Source: an uncultured Lachnospiraceae bacterium (lineage in GTDB: Bacteria; Bacillota; Clostridia; Lachnospirales; Lachnospiraceae). Taken from it: 17,866 bases of DNA. This document shows positions 6,036 to 15,249 of the stretch, piece by piece. The translations under genes were made by a program, and so were the position numbers. Position 1 is the stretch's first letter; the number at the start of each line of letters is the position of its first letter. The stretch is from contig CAJUJR010000059.1 of the NCBI GenBank assembly GCA_910586605.1, positions 1-17,866 on the forward strand, given 5' to 3'. Under the pieces are notes generated by a model. It worked only from the letters and a program-made list of their open reading frames with translations. It searched no databases and had not been told where the DNA came from.

Positions 6036-9000
6036 ATGAGGGAAAAGGAAGCCCAAAAGAATGTGATAAAAGAAGCTTCAAAGGCGGTAGACCATGAAAA
6101 AAGAGGTTTATACGATCCGCGGTTTGAGCATGATAACTGTGGGATTGGCGCTATTGTAAATATGAAGGGGAATAAGACCCATGATACAGTATCTGGCGCC
6201 CTTGATATTGTAGAGAAGCTAGAGCACCGTGCCGGTAAGGATGCAGAGGGGAAGACAGGGGACGGTGTCGGCATCCTTCTCCAGATTTCACATAGATTTT
6301 TTAAGAAAGCAACAAAGCCTCTTGGGATTGCGCTAGGAGAGGAGAGGGATTATGGAATTGGCATGTTTTTCTTTCCGCAGGATGAACTGATGAGAAACCA
6401 GGCAAAAAAAATGTTTGAGGTAATTATCCAGAAAGAGGGGATGGAATTCTTAGGATGGAGGGAGGTGCCAATTGTTCCGGGGATTCTTGGGCATAAAGCG
6501 TTGGAGTGCATGCCTTGCATTATGCAGGCCTTTGTGAAACGTCCGGAAGAGGTTGGGCGCGGGCTTGATTTTGACCGCAGGCTATATGTGGCGCGGCGTG
6601 TTTTTGAGCAGAGTAATGACGACACATATGTGGTTTCTTTTTCCAGCCGTACAATTGTATATAAAGGGATGTTTTTAGTAGGCCAGCTGCGTCAGTTTTT
6701 CACTGATTTGATGGATAAAGATTATGTATCAGCGATTGCGATTGTCCATTCCCGTTTTAGCACAAATACAAACCCAAGCTGGATGAGGGCACATCCCAAC
6801 CGTTTTATTGTCCATAATGGCGAGATTAATACAATTGTTGGCAATGCGGACAAAATGCTTGGCCGTGAGGAAACGATGGAGTCTCCATTGCTTTCTAGCG
6901 AGCTTCATAAAATTCTCCCGGTTGTCAATACAGGCGGCTCCGATTCTGCACGGTTAGATAATACTCTCGAATTTTTGGTAATGAGCGGCATGGAGCTTCC
7001 TCTTGCGGTTATGATTACAATCCCTGAACCGTGGGAAAATGATAAAGGTATCAGCCAGAAAAAGCGTGATTTTTACCAGTATTATGCAACGATGATGGAA
7101 CCGTGGGACGGCCCGGCGTCTATCTTATTTTCCGATGGTGACTTGATGGGGGCGGTGCTTGACCGGAATGGCCTGCGCCCTTCACGTTATTATATTACGG
7201 AAGACCACCAGCTTATATTGTCTTCCGAAGTGGGCGTTTTTGAAATCCCGCCAGAGAAAATAGTAAAGAAAGACCGTTTAAGGCCGGGGCGTATGTTGCT
7301 AGTGGATACTGTAAAAGGTGAATTGATTGATGATGAAGTGTTAAAGGAAGGTTTTGCATCACGCCAGCCATATGGGGAATGGCTGAACAATAATCTTGTT
7401 GCATTAAAAGAACTTCGGATTCCAAACCAGAAAGTTATAGAGTTTTCTGATGAGGAGCGCGCAAAGCTCCAGAAAGCGTTTGGCTATACATTTGAGGAAT
7501 ATAAAAATTCTATCCTGCCAATGGCGCAAAATGGGAGTGAGCCAATTGCATCTATGGGGACGGATTCTCCGCTCCCAATGCTGTCCAAAAGGCCGCAGCC
7601 GCTTTTTAACTATTTTAAACAGTTATTTGCCCAGGTAACGAATCCTCCGATTGATGCAATCCGTGAGGAAATCGTGACTTCTACCAGTGTTTATATTGGA
7701 GAAGATGGGAACTTGTTAATGGAACGCGCGGAAAATTGTAAAGTTTTAAAAATAAATAACCCAATTTTGACAGATACGGATTTGTTAAAGGTTAAATATA
7801 TTGATAAGCCGGGTTTTAAGAGTGAAGTGATTCCAATTACTTATTATAAAAATACTTCCCTGAAAAAGGCATTGGATCATCTTTGCCTGGAAGCGGACAG
7901 GGCGTATAAAGAAGGGGTAAATATCCTGATTTTAAGTGACCGCGGCGTAGATGAAAACCATGTGGCAATCCCTTCCTTGCTTGCAGTTGCGGCAATGCAG
8001 CAGCATCTTGTTACAACGAAGAAGAGAACCAGTGTCGCAATGATTATTGAAACGGCAGAGCCAAGGGAAGTACATCATTTTGCAACACTTTTGGGATATG
8101 GCGCCTGTGCGGTAAACCCATATCTGGCGCATAGCACGATTAAGGAACTGATTGACAATAAGCTTTTAGATAAGGATTATTATGCGGCAGTAAATGATTA
8201 TGACGCTGCTGTTTTACATGGAATTGTAAAAATAGCATCCAAAATGGGGATTTCTACCATTCAGTCATACCAGGGTTCAAAGATTTTTGAAGCAATTGGG
8301 ATTTCAGAGGATGTGATTGAGAAATATTTCACTGATACTGTAAGCTGTGTGGGGAGCATTACATTGGAGGACATCCAGAAACAGGTAAATGAACAGCACT
8401 CGACAGCGTTTGACCCGCTTGGTTTGGGAGTGGACTTAACATTGGAAAGCCGTGGGCAGCACAAGGAACGCGGGCAGAAAGAGGAGCATTTATACAATCC
8501 AGAGACAATCCATTTGCTGCAGCAGGCAACCTGGACAGGGAATTATGAATTATTTAAGATGTATTCTAAGGCGATTGATGAGAAAGATGGAAATGTAACG
8601 CTTCGGAGCCTATTAGATTTTAAATATCCGCAAAAAGCGATTCCAATAGAACAGGTGGAAAGCGTAGAAGAGATTGTGAAACGCTTTAAGACAGGTGCGA
8701 TGTCATATGGCTCCATCTCACAGGAGGCGCATGAAACACTTGCGATTGCGATGAACCGCCTGCATGGAAAGTCTAACAGCGGTGAAGGCGGGGAAAGCCT
8801 GGAACGCTTGGCGACTGCAGGGCAGGACGAGGATAGGTGTTCTGCGATTAAACAGGTGGCTTCCGGCCGTTTCGGAGTAACTTCCCGTTATCTTGTCAGC
8901 GCGAAAGAAATCCAGATTAAGATGGCGCAGGGGGCGAAGCCTGGCGAGGGCGGTCATCTTCCGGGAGGGAAAGTATATCCTTGGGTGGCAAAGACAAGGC

Positions 9001-10622
9001 ATTCCACACCTGGCGTCAGCCTGATTTCCCCGCCGCCACACCACGATATCTATTCTATTGAGGATTTGGCGCAGTTAATATATGATTTAAAAAACAGTAA
9101 CCAGGATGCAAGAATCTCGGTAAAACTTGTTTCAGAGGCGGGTGTAGGTACTGTTGCTGCAGGCGTTGCCAAGGCAGGCGCGGCAGTAATCCTGATTTCC
9201 GGGCATGATGGCGGGACCGGCGCTGCTCCGAGAAGTTCCATTTATAATGCAGGGCTGCCTTGGGAGCTGGGGCTTGCAGAAACACATCAGACATTGATTA
9301 TGAATGGCCTGCGTTCCCGTGTCCGTATTGAGACAGATGGTAAGTTGATGACAGGGCGTGATGTGCTGGTGGCAGCTTTGCTCGGTGCGGAAGAGTTTGG
9401 GTTTGCGACTGCCCCGCTTGTTACGATGGGCTGTGTAATGATGCGTGTATGTAACCTGGATACCTGCCCCGTTGGAGTTGCGACCCAGAATCCGGAACTT
9501 AGAAAACGGTTTAAGGGAAAACCTGAGTATGTAGAAAACTTTATGAAGTTTATTGCGCAGGAACTCCGGGAATATATGGCAAAGCTTGGAATCCGGAAGG
9601 TAGACGATTTAATAGGGCGCACAGACTTGATTAAAGTAAAGGAAAATGGAAATAATCCGGCAGGAAAGGTTGATTTAAGCGCAGTAATAGATTCTTCTTT
9701 TGCTGGTGAAAGAAAAGAAAACCGATTTAACCCGAAAAACCAATATGATTTTGCATTAGAAAAGACGATAGATGAGAAGCTTCTTCTGCCGAAGCTGAAA
9801 AAAGCGCTGGCGTCAGGGGAAAAAGCAAGGATTACGGCAGATGTTACCAATATTGACCGTACGCTTGGTACAATTCTTGGCTCTCATATTACTAAGAAGT
9901 TTGGGGACAGCCTTGCAGAAGATATGATTACGGTGGAATGCCATGGAAGCGGCGGCCAGAGCTTTGGCGCATTTATACCAAATGGGCTTACCCTGGAGCT
10001 GATTGGTGATTCCAATGATTACCTGGGGAAAGGGCTTTCCGGCGGGAAGATTATTGTATATCCTCCAAAAGGCTCTAATTTTGAGGCAGAGGAGAATATT
10101 ATCGTCGGAAATGTGGCATTGTATGGTGCTACCAGTGGAAATGCTTATATTAATGGAATCGCAGGGGAACGGTTCTGTGTGCGCAACTCCGGTGCAACGG
10201 CAGTTGTGGAGGGGGTTGGCGACCACGGATGTGAATATATGACAGGCGGCAGGGTAGTTGTTTTAGGGCAGACAGGTAAGAATTTTGCCGCCGGCATGAG
10301 CGGCGGTGTTGCGTATGTATTGGATGAAGAAAGTGATTTGTACCTAAAATTAAATAAAGAACTTGTTTCGTCTGCACCGGTAACAGATAAATATGATGTT
10401 TTAGAGTTAAAGCAGATGATTCAGGAACATGTTACAGCGACTGGTTCTGAGAAAGGGAAGATGGTTTTGGAACATTTCAGCGAGTACCTTCCAAAGTTTA
10501 AGAAAATTATATCTTATGATTATAGCAGGATGTTACAGTTAATTGCAAAGATGGAAGAGCATGGGTTAGGGTTTGAGCAGGCACAAATTGAGGCATTTTA
10601 TGCACATAGGGAGCAGGCATAG
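6036..10622 (+). CDS. gltB: Glutamate synthase (NADPH), large subunit
   Basis: Makes glutamate from glutamine and 2-oxoglutarate, with GltD supplying electrons; central to ammonia assimilation through GS-GOGAT. The 1528 residues fit bacterial GltB. A propeptide of about 34 residues precedes the glutaminase nucleophile Cys35 (HDNCGIG), which becomes the N-terminus of the mature enzyme. Class-II glutaminase domain to about 440; central domain about 480-800; FMN-binding synthase barrel about 840-1220, beginning near GAMSYGSIS; 3Fe-4S cluster ligands Cys1133, Cys1139 and Cys1144; C-terminal beta-helix from about 1270 with GSGGQSFGAF. AAGGAGG stands just before the ATG. gltD follows after 18 bases. 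The leader contains terminator-like hairpins, so control by attenuation is possible. Confidence 0.98.
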   Translation: MREKEAQKNVIKEASKAVDHEKRGLYDPRFEHDNCGIGAIVNMKGNKTHDTVSGALDIVEKLEHRAGKDAEGKTGDGVGILLQISHRFFKKATKPLGIALGEERDYGIGMFFFPQDELMRNQAKKMFEVIIQKEGMEFLGWREVPIVPGILGHKALECMPCIMQAFVKRPEEVGRGLDFDRRLYVARRVFEQSNDDTYVVSFSSRTIVYKGMFLVGQLRQFFTDLMDKDYVSAIAIVHSRFSTNTNPSWMRAHPNRFIVHNGEINTIVGNADKMLGREETMESPLLSSELHKILPVVNTGGSDSARLDNTLEFLVMSGMELPLAVMITIPEPWENDKGISQKKRDFYQYYATMMEPWDGPASILFSDGDLMGAVLDRNGLRPSRYYITEDHQLILSSEVGVFEIPPEKIVKKDRLRPGRMLLVDTVKGELIDDEVLKEGFASRQPYGEWLNNNLVALKELRIPNQKVIEFSDEERAKLQKAFGYTFEEYKNSILPMAQNGSEPIASMGTDSPLPMLSKRPQPLFNYFKQLFAQVTNPPIDAIREEIVTSTSVYIGEDGNLLMERAENCKVLKINNPILTDTDLLKVKYIDKPGFKSEVIPITYYKNTSLKKALDHLCLEADRAYKEGVNILILSDRGVDENHVAIPSLLAVAAMQQHLVTTKKRTSVAMIIETAEPREVHHFATLLGYGACAVNPYLAHSTIKELIDNKLLDKDYYAAVNDYDAAVLHGIVKIASKMGISTIQSYQGSKIFEAIGISEDVIEKYFTDTVSCVGSITLEDIQKQVNEQHSTAFDPLGLGVDLTLESRGQHKERGQKEEHLYNPETIHLLQQATWTGNYELFKMYSKAIDEKDGNVTLRSLLDFKYPQKAIPIEQVESVEEIVKRFKTGAMSYGSISQEAHETLAIAMNRLHGKSNSGEGGESLERLATAGQDEDRCSAIKQVASGRFGVTSRYLVSAKEIQIKMAQGAKPGEGGHLPGGKVYPWVAKTRHSTPGVSLISPPPHHDIYSIEDLAQLIYDLKNSNQDARISVKLVSEAGVGTVAAGVAKAGAAVILISGHDGGTGAAPRSSIYNAGLPWELGLAETHQTLIMNGLRSRVRIETDGKLMTGRDVLVAALLGAEEFGFATAPLVTMGCVMMRVCNLDTCPVGVATQNPELRKRFKGKPEYVENFMKFIAQELREYMAKLGIRKVDDLIGRTDLIKVKENGNNPAGKVDLSAVIDSSFAGERKENRFNPKNQYDFALEKTIDEKLLLPKLKKALASGEKARITADVTNIDRTLGTILGSHITKKFGDSLAEDMITVECHGSGGQSFGAFIPNGLTLELIGDSNDYLGKGLSGGKIIVYPPKGSNFEAEENIIVGNVALYGATSGNAYINGIAGERFCVRNSGATAVVEGVGDHGCEYMTGGRVVVLGQTGKNFAAGMSGGVAYVLDEESDLYLKLNKELVSSAPVTDKYDVLELKQMIQEHVTATGSEKGKMVLEHFSEYLPKFKKIISYDYSRMLQLIAKMEEHGLGFEQAQIEAFYAHREQA

Positions 10623-10640
10623 GAAAGGAGAGCAGAAGAT

Positions 10641-12122
10641 ATGGGAAAGCCAACTGGTTTTTTAGAATATGACAGGAAAGAGGATGCAGCGTCAGCGCCA
10701 TTGGAGAGGATGAAACATTTTAATGAGTTCCATGTGCCAATGAGCGAAAAGAGCCGGAAGGAACAGGCAGCCCGTTGTATGGACTGCGGCGTGCCATTCT
10801 GCCAGTCCGGCATGATGCTTCATGGGATGGCTTCAGGATGCCCTTTAAACAATCTAGTACCAGAGTGGAACGATTTGCTTTACCGGGGAAATATGGAAAA
10901 AGCATTGCAGATGCTTTGCCAGACAAATAATTTTCCAGAGTTTACCGCAAGAGTCTGCCCGGCTCTGTGTGAAGCCTCTTGTACCTGTGGGATGAATGAT
11001 TCTCCTGTTACCTGCAAAGCAAATGAACTTGCTATTGTTGAATATGGATATGCAAATGGGCTTATGGAGGCAGTTCCACCAAAGGCTCGTACTGGTAAAA
11101 AAATTGCTGTTGTGGGTTCCGGCCCTTCCGGCCTTGCAGCCGCCGACCAGTTAAACAGGCGCGGACATGATGTGACGGTTTATGAGAGAAGCGACCAGAT
11201 TGGAGGACTCCTGATGTATGGCATTCCAAATATGAAGCTGGAAAAATGGGTAATTGAGCGTAAACGCAAGGTGATGGAAGAGGAAGGGATAAAGTTTGTT
11301 GTAAACGCGGATGTCGGGAAGAATGTAAGGGCAGAGGATTTGTTAAAGGAATATGACCGTGTGGTTCTTTGCTGTGGAGCTTCTAATCCTCGTGACATTA
11401 AGGTAAAAGGAAGGGAAGCAAAAGGGATTTATTTTGCAGTGGATTTCCTGACACGCTCTACAAAGCATGTAATTTCTGGAAGCAATGAAGGCTGGATTGA
11501 TACAAAGGGGAAAAATGTTGTTGTCATTGGCGGAGGTGATACAGGAAATGATTGTGTAGGGACAGCAGTCCGCCAAGGGGCAAAATCGGTTGTGCAAATT
11601 GAAATGATGCCACAGCTTCCAAAAGAGCGTGCTATAGATAACCCTTGGCCGGAATGGCCGCGTGTTTGTAAAACAGATTATGGACAGGAAGAAGCAATTG
11701 CCGTATATGGGAAAGACCCAAGGATTTATCAGGCCACAGTGAAGGAATTTATCGCTGATAAAAATGGAAACCTAAATAAAGTGAAACTGGTAAAGCTGGA
11801 AGCCAAAAAGGATCCGAAAACGGGGCGGGTGAATATGGAAGAAATTGCCGGAAGTGAATTTGAAATACCTGCAGATTATGTTTTAATTGCGGCAGGCTTC
11901 CTTGGGACGCAGGATTATGTTGCAAAGGCATTCCATGTAAAGTTAGATGGCCGCACAAATGTGGCGACAGAAGCGGGATGTTATAAGACTTCCGCTGACA
12001 GAGTCTTTGCAGCAGGAGATATGCGCCGGGGGCAGTCCCTTGTAGTCTGGGGAATCCGCGAAGGACGACAGGTGGCAAAAGAAGTAGATGAAAGCCTAAT
12101 GGGATATACGAACCTTCCATAA
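10641..12122 (+). CDS. gltD: Glutamate synthase (NADPH), small subunit
   Basis: A 493-residue flavoprotein that takes electrons from NAD(P)H through FAD and iron-sulfur centres to GltB. The N-terminal adrenodoxin-reductase-type Fe-S domain carries Cys46, Cys49, Cys54 and Cys67, then Cys106, Cys110, Cys114 and Cys116 (ARVCPALCEASCTCG), the pattern for two 4Fe-4S clusters. The FAD-binding Rossmann motif is GSGPSG (159-164), with an acidic residue after VTVYE. The second nucleotide fold shows GGGDTG (297-302) for NAD(P)H. The C-terminal VFAAGDMRRGQSLVVWGIREGR closes the FAD site. AGGAAAGGAGAG precedes the ATG, 18 bases after gltB. An intrinsic terminator follows at 12141. Cofactor preference, NADH or NADPH, cannot be fixed from sequence alone. 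Confidence 0.97.
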   Translation: MGKPTGFLEYDRKEDAASAPLERMKHFNEFHVPMSEKSRKEQAARCMDCGVPFCQSGMMLHGMASGCPLNNLVPEWNDLLYRGNMEKALQMLCQTNNFPEFTARVCPALCEASCTCGMNDSPVTCKANELAIVEYGYANGLMEAVPPKARTGKKIAVVGSGPSGLAAADQLNRRGHDVTVYERSDQIGGLLMYGIPNMKLEKWVIERKRKVMEEEGIKFVVNADVGKNVRAEDLLKEYDRVVLCCGASNPRDIKVKGREAKGIYFAVDFLTRSTKHVISGSNEGWIDTKGKNVVVIGGGDTGNDCVGTAVRQGAKSVVQIEMMPQLPKERAIDNPWPEWPRVCKTDYGQEEAIAVYGKDPRIYQATVKEFIADKNGNLNKVKLVKLEAKKDPKTGRVNMEEIAGSEFEIPADYVLIAAGFLGTQDYVAKAFHVKLDGRTNVATEAGCYKTSADRVFAAGDMRRGQSLVVWGIREGRQVAKEVDESLMGYTNLP

Positions 12123-12140
12123 AATATTTGGACACCTTTT

Positions 12141-12168
12141 AGGGGAATGCATTGGCATTCCCTTTTTT
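12141..12168 (+). terminator. Intrinsic terminator of gltBD
   Basis: GGGAATGC (12143-12150) and GCATTCCC (12155-12162) form a perfect 8-bp stem with the 4-base loop ATTG, followed by six T. It begins 18 bases after the gltD stop codon. Confidence 0.9.
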
Positions 12169-12171
12169 ACT

Positions 12172-12247
12172 TTATAGGAAATTGCGCTGTAACGTAGTGG
12201 TCAAGCGCGCCGGCGGTGCGCTTTTATTGGTGATAGGAAATATTGCC
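12172..12247 (+). repeat. Structured intergenic repeat, copy B (downstream of gltBD)
   Basis: A 76-base relative of copy A (5906-6014), in the same orientation and again directly after a terminator T run. Its hairpin is AAGCGCGCC (12203-12211) with GGTGCGCTT (12215-12223): nine pairs including one G-T, loop GGC. It lacks the extra 10-bp hairpin of copy A. Confidence 0.7.
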
Positions 12248-12275
12248 GATTTTTAGTCACAGAAAAGTCAATATT

Positions 12276-12305
12276 TTGACATTTATTACACGAAATTAAT
12301 ATATT
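12276..12305 (+). promoter_or_regulatory. Promoter of the GH5 glucanase gene
   Basis: TTGACA (12276-12281), an 18-base spacer, then TATATT (12300-12305). Transcription would start near 12312, about 49 bases before the chosen ATG. GTCAA (12267-12271) and TTGAC (12276-12280) form an inverted repeat covering the -35 box, a possible repressor site. Confidence 0.6.
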
Positions 12306-12360
12306 TTTTAACGTGTCCATGATACTCTTTTATAGAAATAAAAAAAGGAGGTTTGAGTGG

Positions 12361-15225
12361 ATGAGAAAAAGAACAAAGTGGATTTTATCGTGTATTCTTG
12401 CCGGAGCTATGGTAAGCACATCATTCCAGCCATGTAATGCAGCGGCTGAAGGTTCCCTGGCGTCAGAGGAGACGGCTTTTGGGAAGTATGGGGATGTGCA
12501 GATTACCACTTCTAGGGAAAATGTTAAGGGAAAGGAGATAACAAGCAGGCAGCTCTGTGATGAAAAGGGTAATCCTATACAGCTTAAAGGGATGAGTACA
12601 TTTGGACTTCAATGGGAAGATGGAGCGTGGGTATTAAATGAGGCGGCGTTCGATGCGCTTGCCAAGGACTGGAAATGTGATATCATACGTCTTGCAATGT
12701 ATGTTTCAGAAGAAGGGTACAAGGCAAAACCGGAGGAGATGCTTAAAAAAGTAGAAGATGGAATCAGGATGGCAACGGACAGGGGGATGTATGTTCTTGT
12801 GGACTGGCATATTTTAAGCCCTGGTGACCCAATGGATGAAGAGTACCTGAGTGCAGGGGAGGATTTAGAAGTATATAAGCCAATAAAGGAAGCACATCCG
12901 GAATACAGGGGTCCTCAGTTGTTTTTTGCATATATTTCCCAGAAATATGGCGATCAGGGCAATCTTTTATTTGAAACGGGAAATGAGCCAAACGGGCTTA
13001 GCACAGAAGAAAATGCTTCTGAGATGTGGAAAGAAAAACTGCTCCCATACCATCAAAGTGTTGTTGATGCAATCCGTACATATGACAAAGATGATAAGCA
13101 AAATATAGTGGTTTGTGGGACAGATAACTGGAGTCAATTTGTGGATGCGCCGGTTTCTAATCCGGTGGAGGATAAGGATAAAGAGAATCCACAAATTATG
13201 TATACAGTACATTTTTACGCAGGAACGCATGATACAAATGTGGATGAAGATGGGAAATATTGGTTAGGCAGTAAAATTGAATACGCACTGGAAAACGGGC
13301 TGGCGGTATTTTGTACGGAATGGGGGACAAGCGAAGCTTCTGGCGATGGCGGGCCGTTTATTGATTACTCCCAAAGATGGCTTGATTTTCTGGCAGAAAA
13401 GAAAATTAGCTGGTGTTCCTGGTCGCTGGCAAAGAAAAATGAAATTTCGGCTGCCATGGTTTCAAAAGCAGCTTCTGAACCGAAGGATCATAATGGAGAT
13501 GGGATACCGGAGTGGACAAAGGATGAACTGTCCATTACAGGGAATTTTGTGCGGGCCATGATACGTGGTGAAGATGCACCCCTGTATGGGAAATCAGAAA
13601 CGGTTGTAGATTTTTCAGAGGGAAGCGCTTCTGCCATTGTTTTGGAAGACAGCCCGGTAAAAGCAGAGGATTATAGCTTGGAAGTAAAAGAGGCAAATGG
13701 CAATAATATGCTGTATCTTCCAAAAACACCAGATTCTGTTGATAACCCATGGAATGGCCCGAGAGTATCATTACAGGATTTAGGGACTGCCTATGCTATT
13801 TATAATGACTTAATATTTGATGTGTATATTGATGAGGTCAGTTCATTAAAAGATAATAAGCTTGAAATTCAGCCAATTCTACAAACAGAAGGTAATGGCT
13901 GGTGGGGACAGCTTGATGCTGTAACCTTAGAGGCAGGCGATTTTGTAAAAGATGAAGAAACCGAAAAATTAAAGGCTTCTGTGAAAGTTGGGATTGGCGA
14001 CACCCCGGCAAATGATAAATTAGGCCATATCACATTTATTTTAGGCGCCCACAATGGAATTTATCTTGATAACATTGGCTTTGAATCCATATATAATGGG
14101 GATATATCAAAGGCTCCTGTAGTGCCGGATGAACCTGGGACGTTTGTTTCGCTTCCTTTTACTTTTGAAAGCGGACAGAGAGAAGGCTGGAAAAAAGAAG
14201 GTGAATCAAAGGTAGATTATACTCAAATTGCTATTGAAGAAATTTCTGAAGGGAATAAAGCGTTATCTTTCCCTATAAAACTGGAACCTGGGAAAAATGA
14301 GTGGGAAGATGGTGCAAGGCTGACAAGCCCAATGAATATTTTTAAATATGAAGAGTGTATTAATTATGATGCCCTTGCTATGAATGTCTACCTTGAAAAA
14401 GAAAAGGCTACAAAGGGCAAAATACAGATAGAGGTATGTTCAATCCCAAATGGTGATGGATACTGGTATCAGTCTGGGGGATTTACATTGGATCCTTTAT
14501 CCGGTGAAGAGATAACTACGCCGGGAGGAAGAAAGCTTTTGAAGTATTATGTATATGTTCCATTAAATGGGAATCCAGAAGATTATGGGAAATATCCGTT
14601 TTCTGAGAATGTTGAGATTAGGAATGTTATCCTTGCGCTTCATAATGAAGATTCTGATTATGATGGCCGGGTGTATTATGATAATATCCGTTATGTAGAT
14701 GTACAAAATCTGGATGGGATAGATACTGATATTAACCGGAAGTATCATGATGCTTATACTGGAGGTGGGGATAGTAAAGAAGATACATTGGAAAAAGGTA
14801 AAAAGTATGAGGTTGATAATGTAGTTTACAAAGTGCTTGACAATAAGGAAGGCGGCAGTGTGGAATTAGTATCTGTTAAGAAGCAGATTCCAAATGTCCT
14901 TATAAAGGACACTGTAGTCATAAATGGGATAAAGTGCAAGGTTACGGCAATTGCAAAAAATGTTTATAAAAATAGCAAAAAACTGAAAAGTATTACAATT
15001 GGAAAGAACGTGAAGCGTATTGGGAAAAAAGCATTTTACAATTGCAAAAAGCTGTCCGTAATTACGATAAACACTACAAAACTTACAGAAAAGAATGTGG
15101 GGGCTAATGCATTTGGAAAGCTTAGAGAAAACATAAAAGTAAAAGTCCCATCTTCTAAGTTGAAAGCCTATAAAAAGATATTGAATAAAAAAGGAATTAG
15201 TAAAAAAGCTAAAATAACAAAATAG
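12361..15225 (+). CDS. Secreted GH5 endo-beta-glucanase with two CBM17/28-like modules and BspA-type LRR tail
   Basis: A 954-residue exported enzyme that probably cuts internal beta-1,4 bonds of cellulose or related glucans. The signal peptide has basic MRKRTK, a hydrophobic core and a likely cut after NAAA (about residue 29). The GH5 domain (about 45-400) resembles subfamily 2: VDWHILSPGDP (from 147), acid/base Glu209 in GNEPNG and nucleophile Glu320 in CTEWGTSEASGDGG. Two beta-sandwich modules follow, about 410-580 and 595-785. The second, with FESGQREGW, NGDGYWYQ and SDYDGRVYYDNIRY, is close to CBM17/28; the first is more divergent. Residues about 815-954 are a Lys-rich LRR_5/BspA region common at the ends of Lachnospiraceae surface proteins, perhaps for surface retention. 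AGGAGG before ATG 12361 decides the start over a GTG at 12313. Exact substrate unknown. Confidence 0.92.
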   Translation: MRKRTKWILSCILAGAMVSTSFQPCNAAAEGSLASEETAFGKYGDVQITTSRENVKGKEITSRQLCDEKGNPIQLKGMSTFGLQWEDGAWVLNEAAFDALAKDWKCDIIRLAMYVSEEGYKAKPEEMLKKVEDGIRMATDRGMYVLVDWHILSPGDPMDEEYLSAGEDLEVYKPIKEAHPEYRGPQLFFAYISQKYGDQGNLLFETGNEPNGLSTEENASEMWKEKLLPYHQSVVDAIRTYDKDDKQNIVVCGTDNWSQFVDAPVSNPVEDKDKENPQIMYTVHFYAGTHDTNVDEDGKYWLGSKIEYALENGLAVFCTEWGTSEASGDGGPFIDYSQRWLDFLAEKKISWCSWSLAKKNEISAAMVSKAASEPKDHNGDGIPEWTKDELSITGNFVRAMIRGEDAPLYGKSETVVDFSEGSASAIVLEDSPVKAEDYSLEVKEANGNNMLYLPKTPDSVDNPWNGPRVSLQDLGTAYAIYNDLIFDVYIDEVSSLKDNKLEIQPILQTEGNGWWGQLDAVTLEAGDFVKDEETEKLKASVKVGIGDTPANDKLGHITFILGAHNGIYLDNIGFESIYNGDISKAPVVPDEPGTFVSLPFTFESGQREGWKKEGESKVDYTQIAIEEISEGNKALSFPIKLEPGKNEWEDGARLTSPMNIFKYEECINYDALAMNVYLEKEKATKGKIQIEVCSIPNGDGYWYQSGGFTLDPLSGEEITTPGGRKLLKYYVYVPLNGNPEDYGKYPFSENVEIRNVILALHNEDSDYDGRVYYDNIRYVDVQNLDGIDTDINRKYHDAYTGGGDSKEDTLEKGKKYEVDNVVYKVLDNKEGGSVELVSVKKQIPNVLIKDTVVINGIKCKVTAIAKNVYKNSKKLKSITIGKNVKRIGKKAFYNCKKLSVITINTTKLTEKNVGANAFGKLRENIKVKVPSSKLKAYKKILNKKGISKKAKITK

Positions 15226-15249
15226 TTTGTTTATCCTTATCATTTTGCT

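Noticed and set aside
9287..9850. 187-residue minus-strand open frame inside gltB
   Set aside because: It is antisense to conserved gltB sequence including the iron-sulfur region, has low-complexity Ser/Phe-rich composition typical of shadow frames, and lacks a recognisable domain.
12313..12360. Upstream GTG start for the glucanase at 12313
   Set aside because: It would begin at the expected transcript start with no ribosome binding site, and would put 16 residues before a standard signal peptide. AGGAGG precedes ATG 12361.
12388..12395. Lipobox-like Cys11 in the glucanase leader
   Set aside because: Leu-Ser-Cys comes too early in the hydrophobic stretch and does not fit the lipobox; the AAA site near residue 29 suits signal peptidase I.
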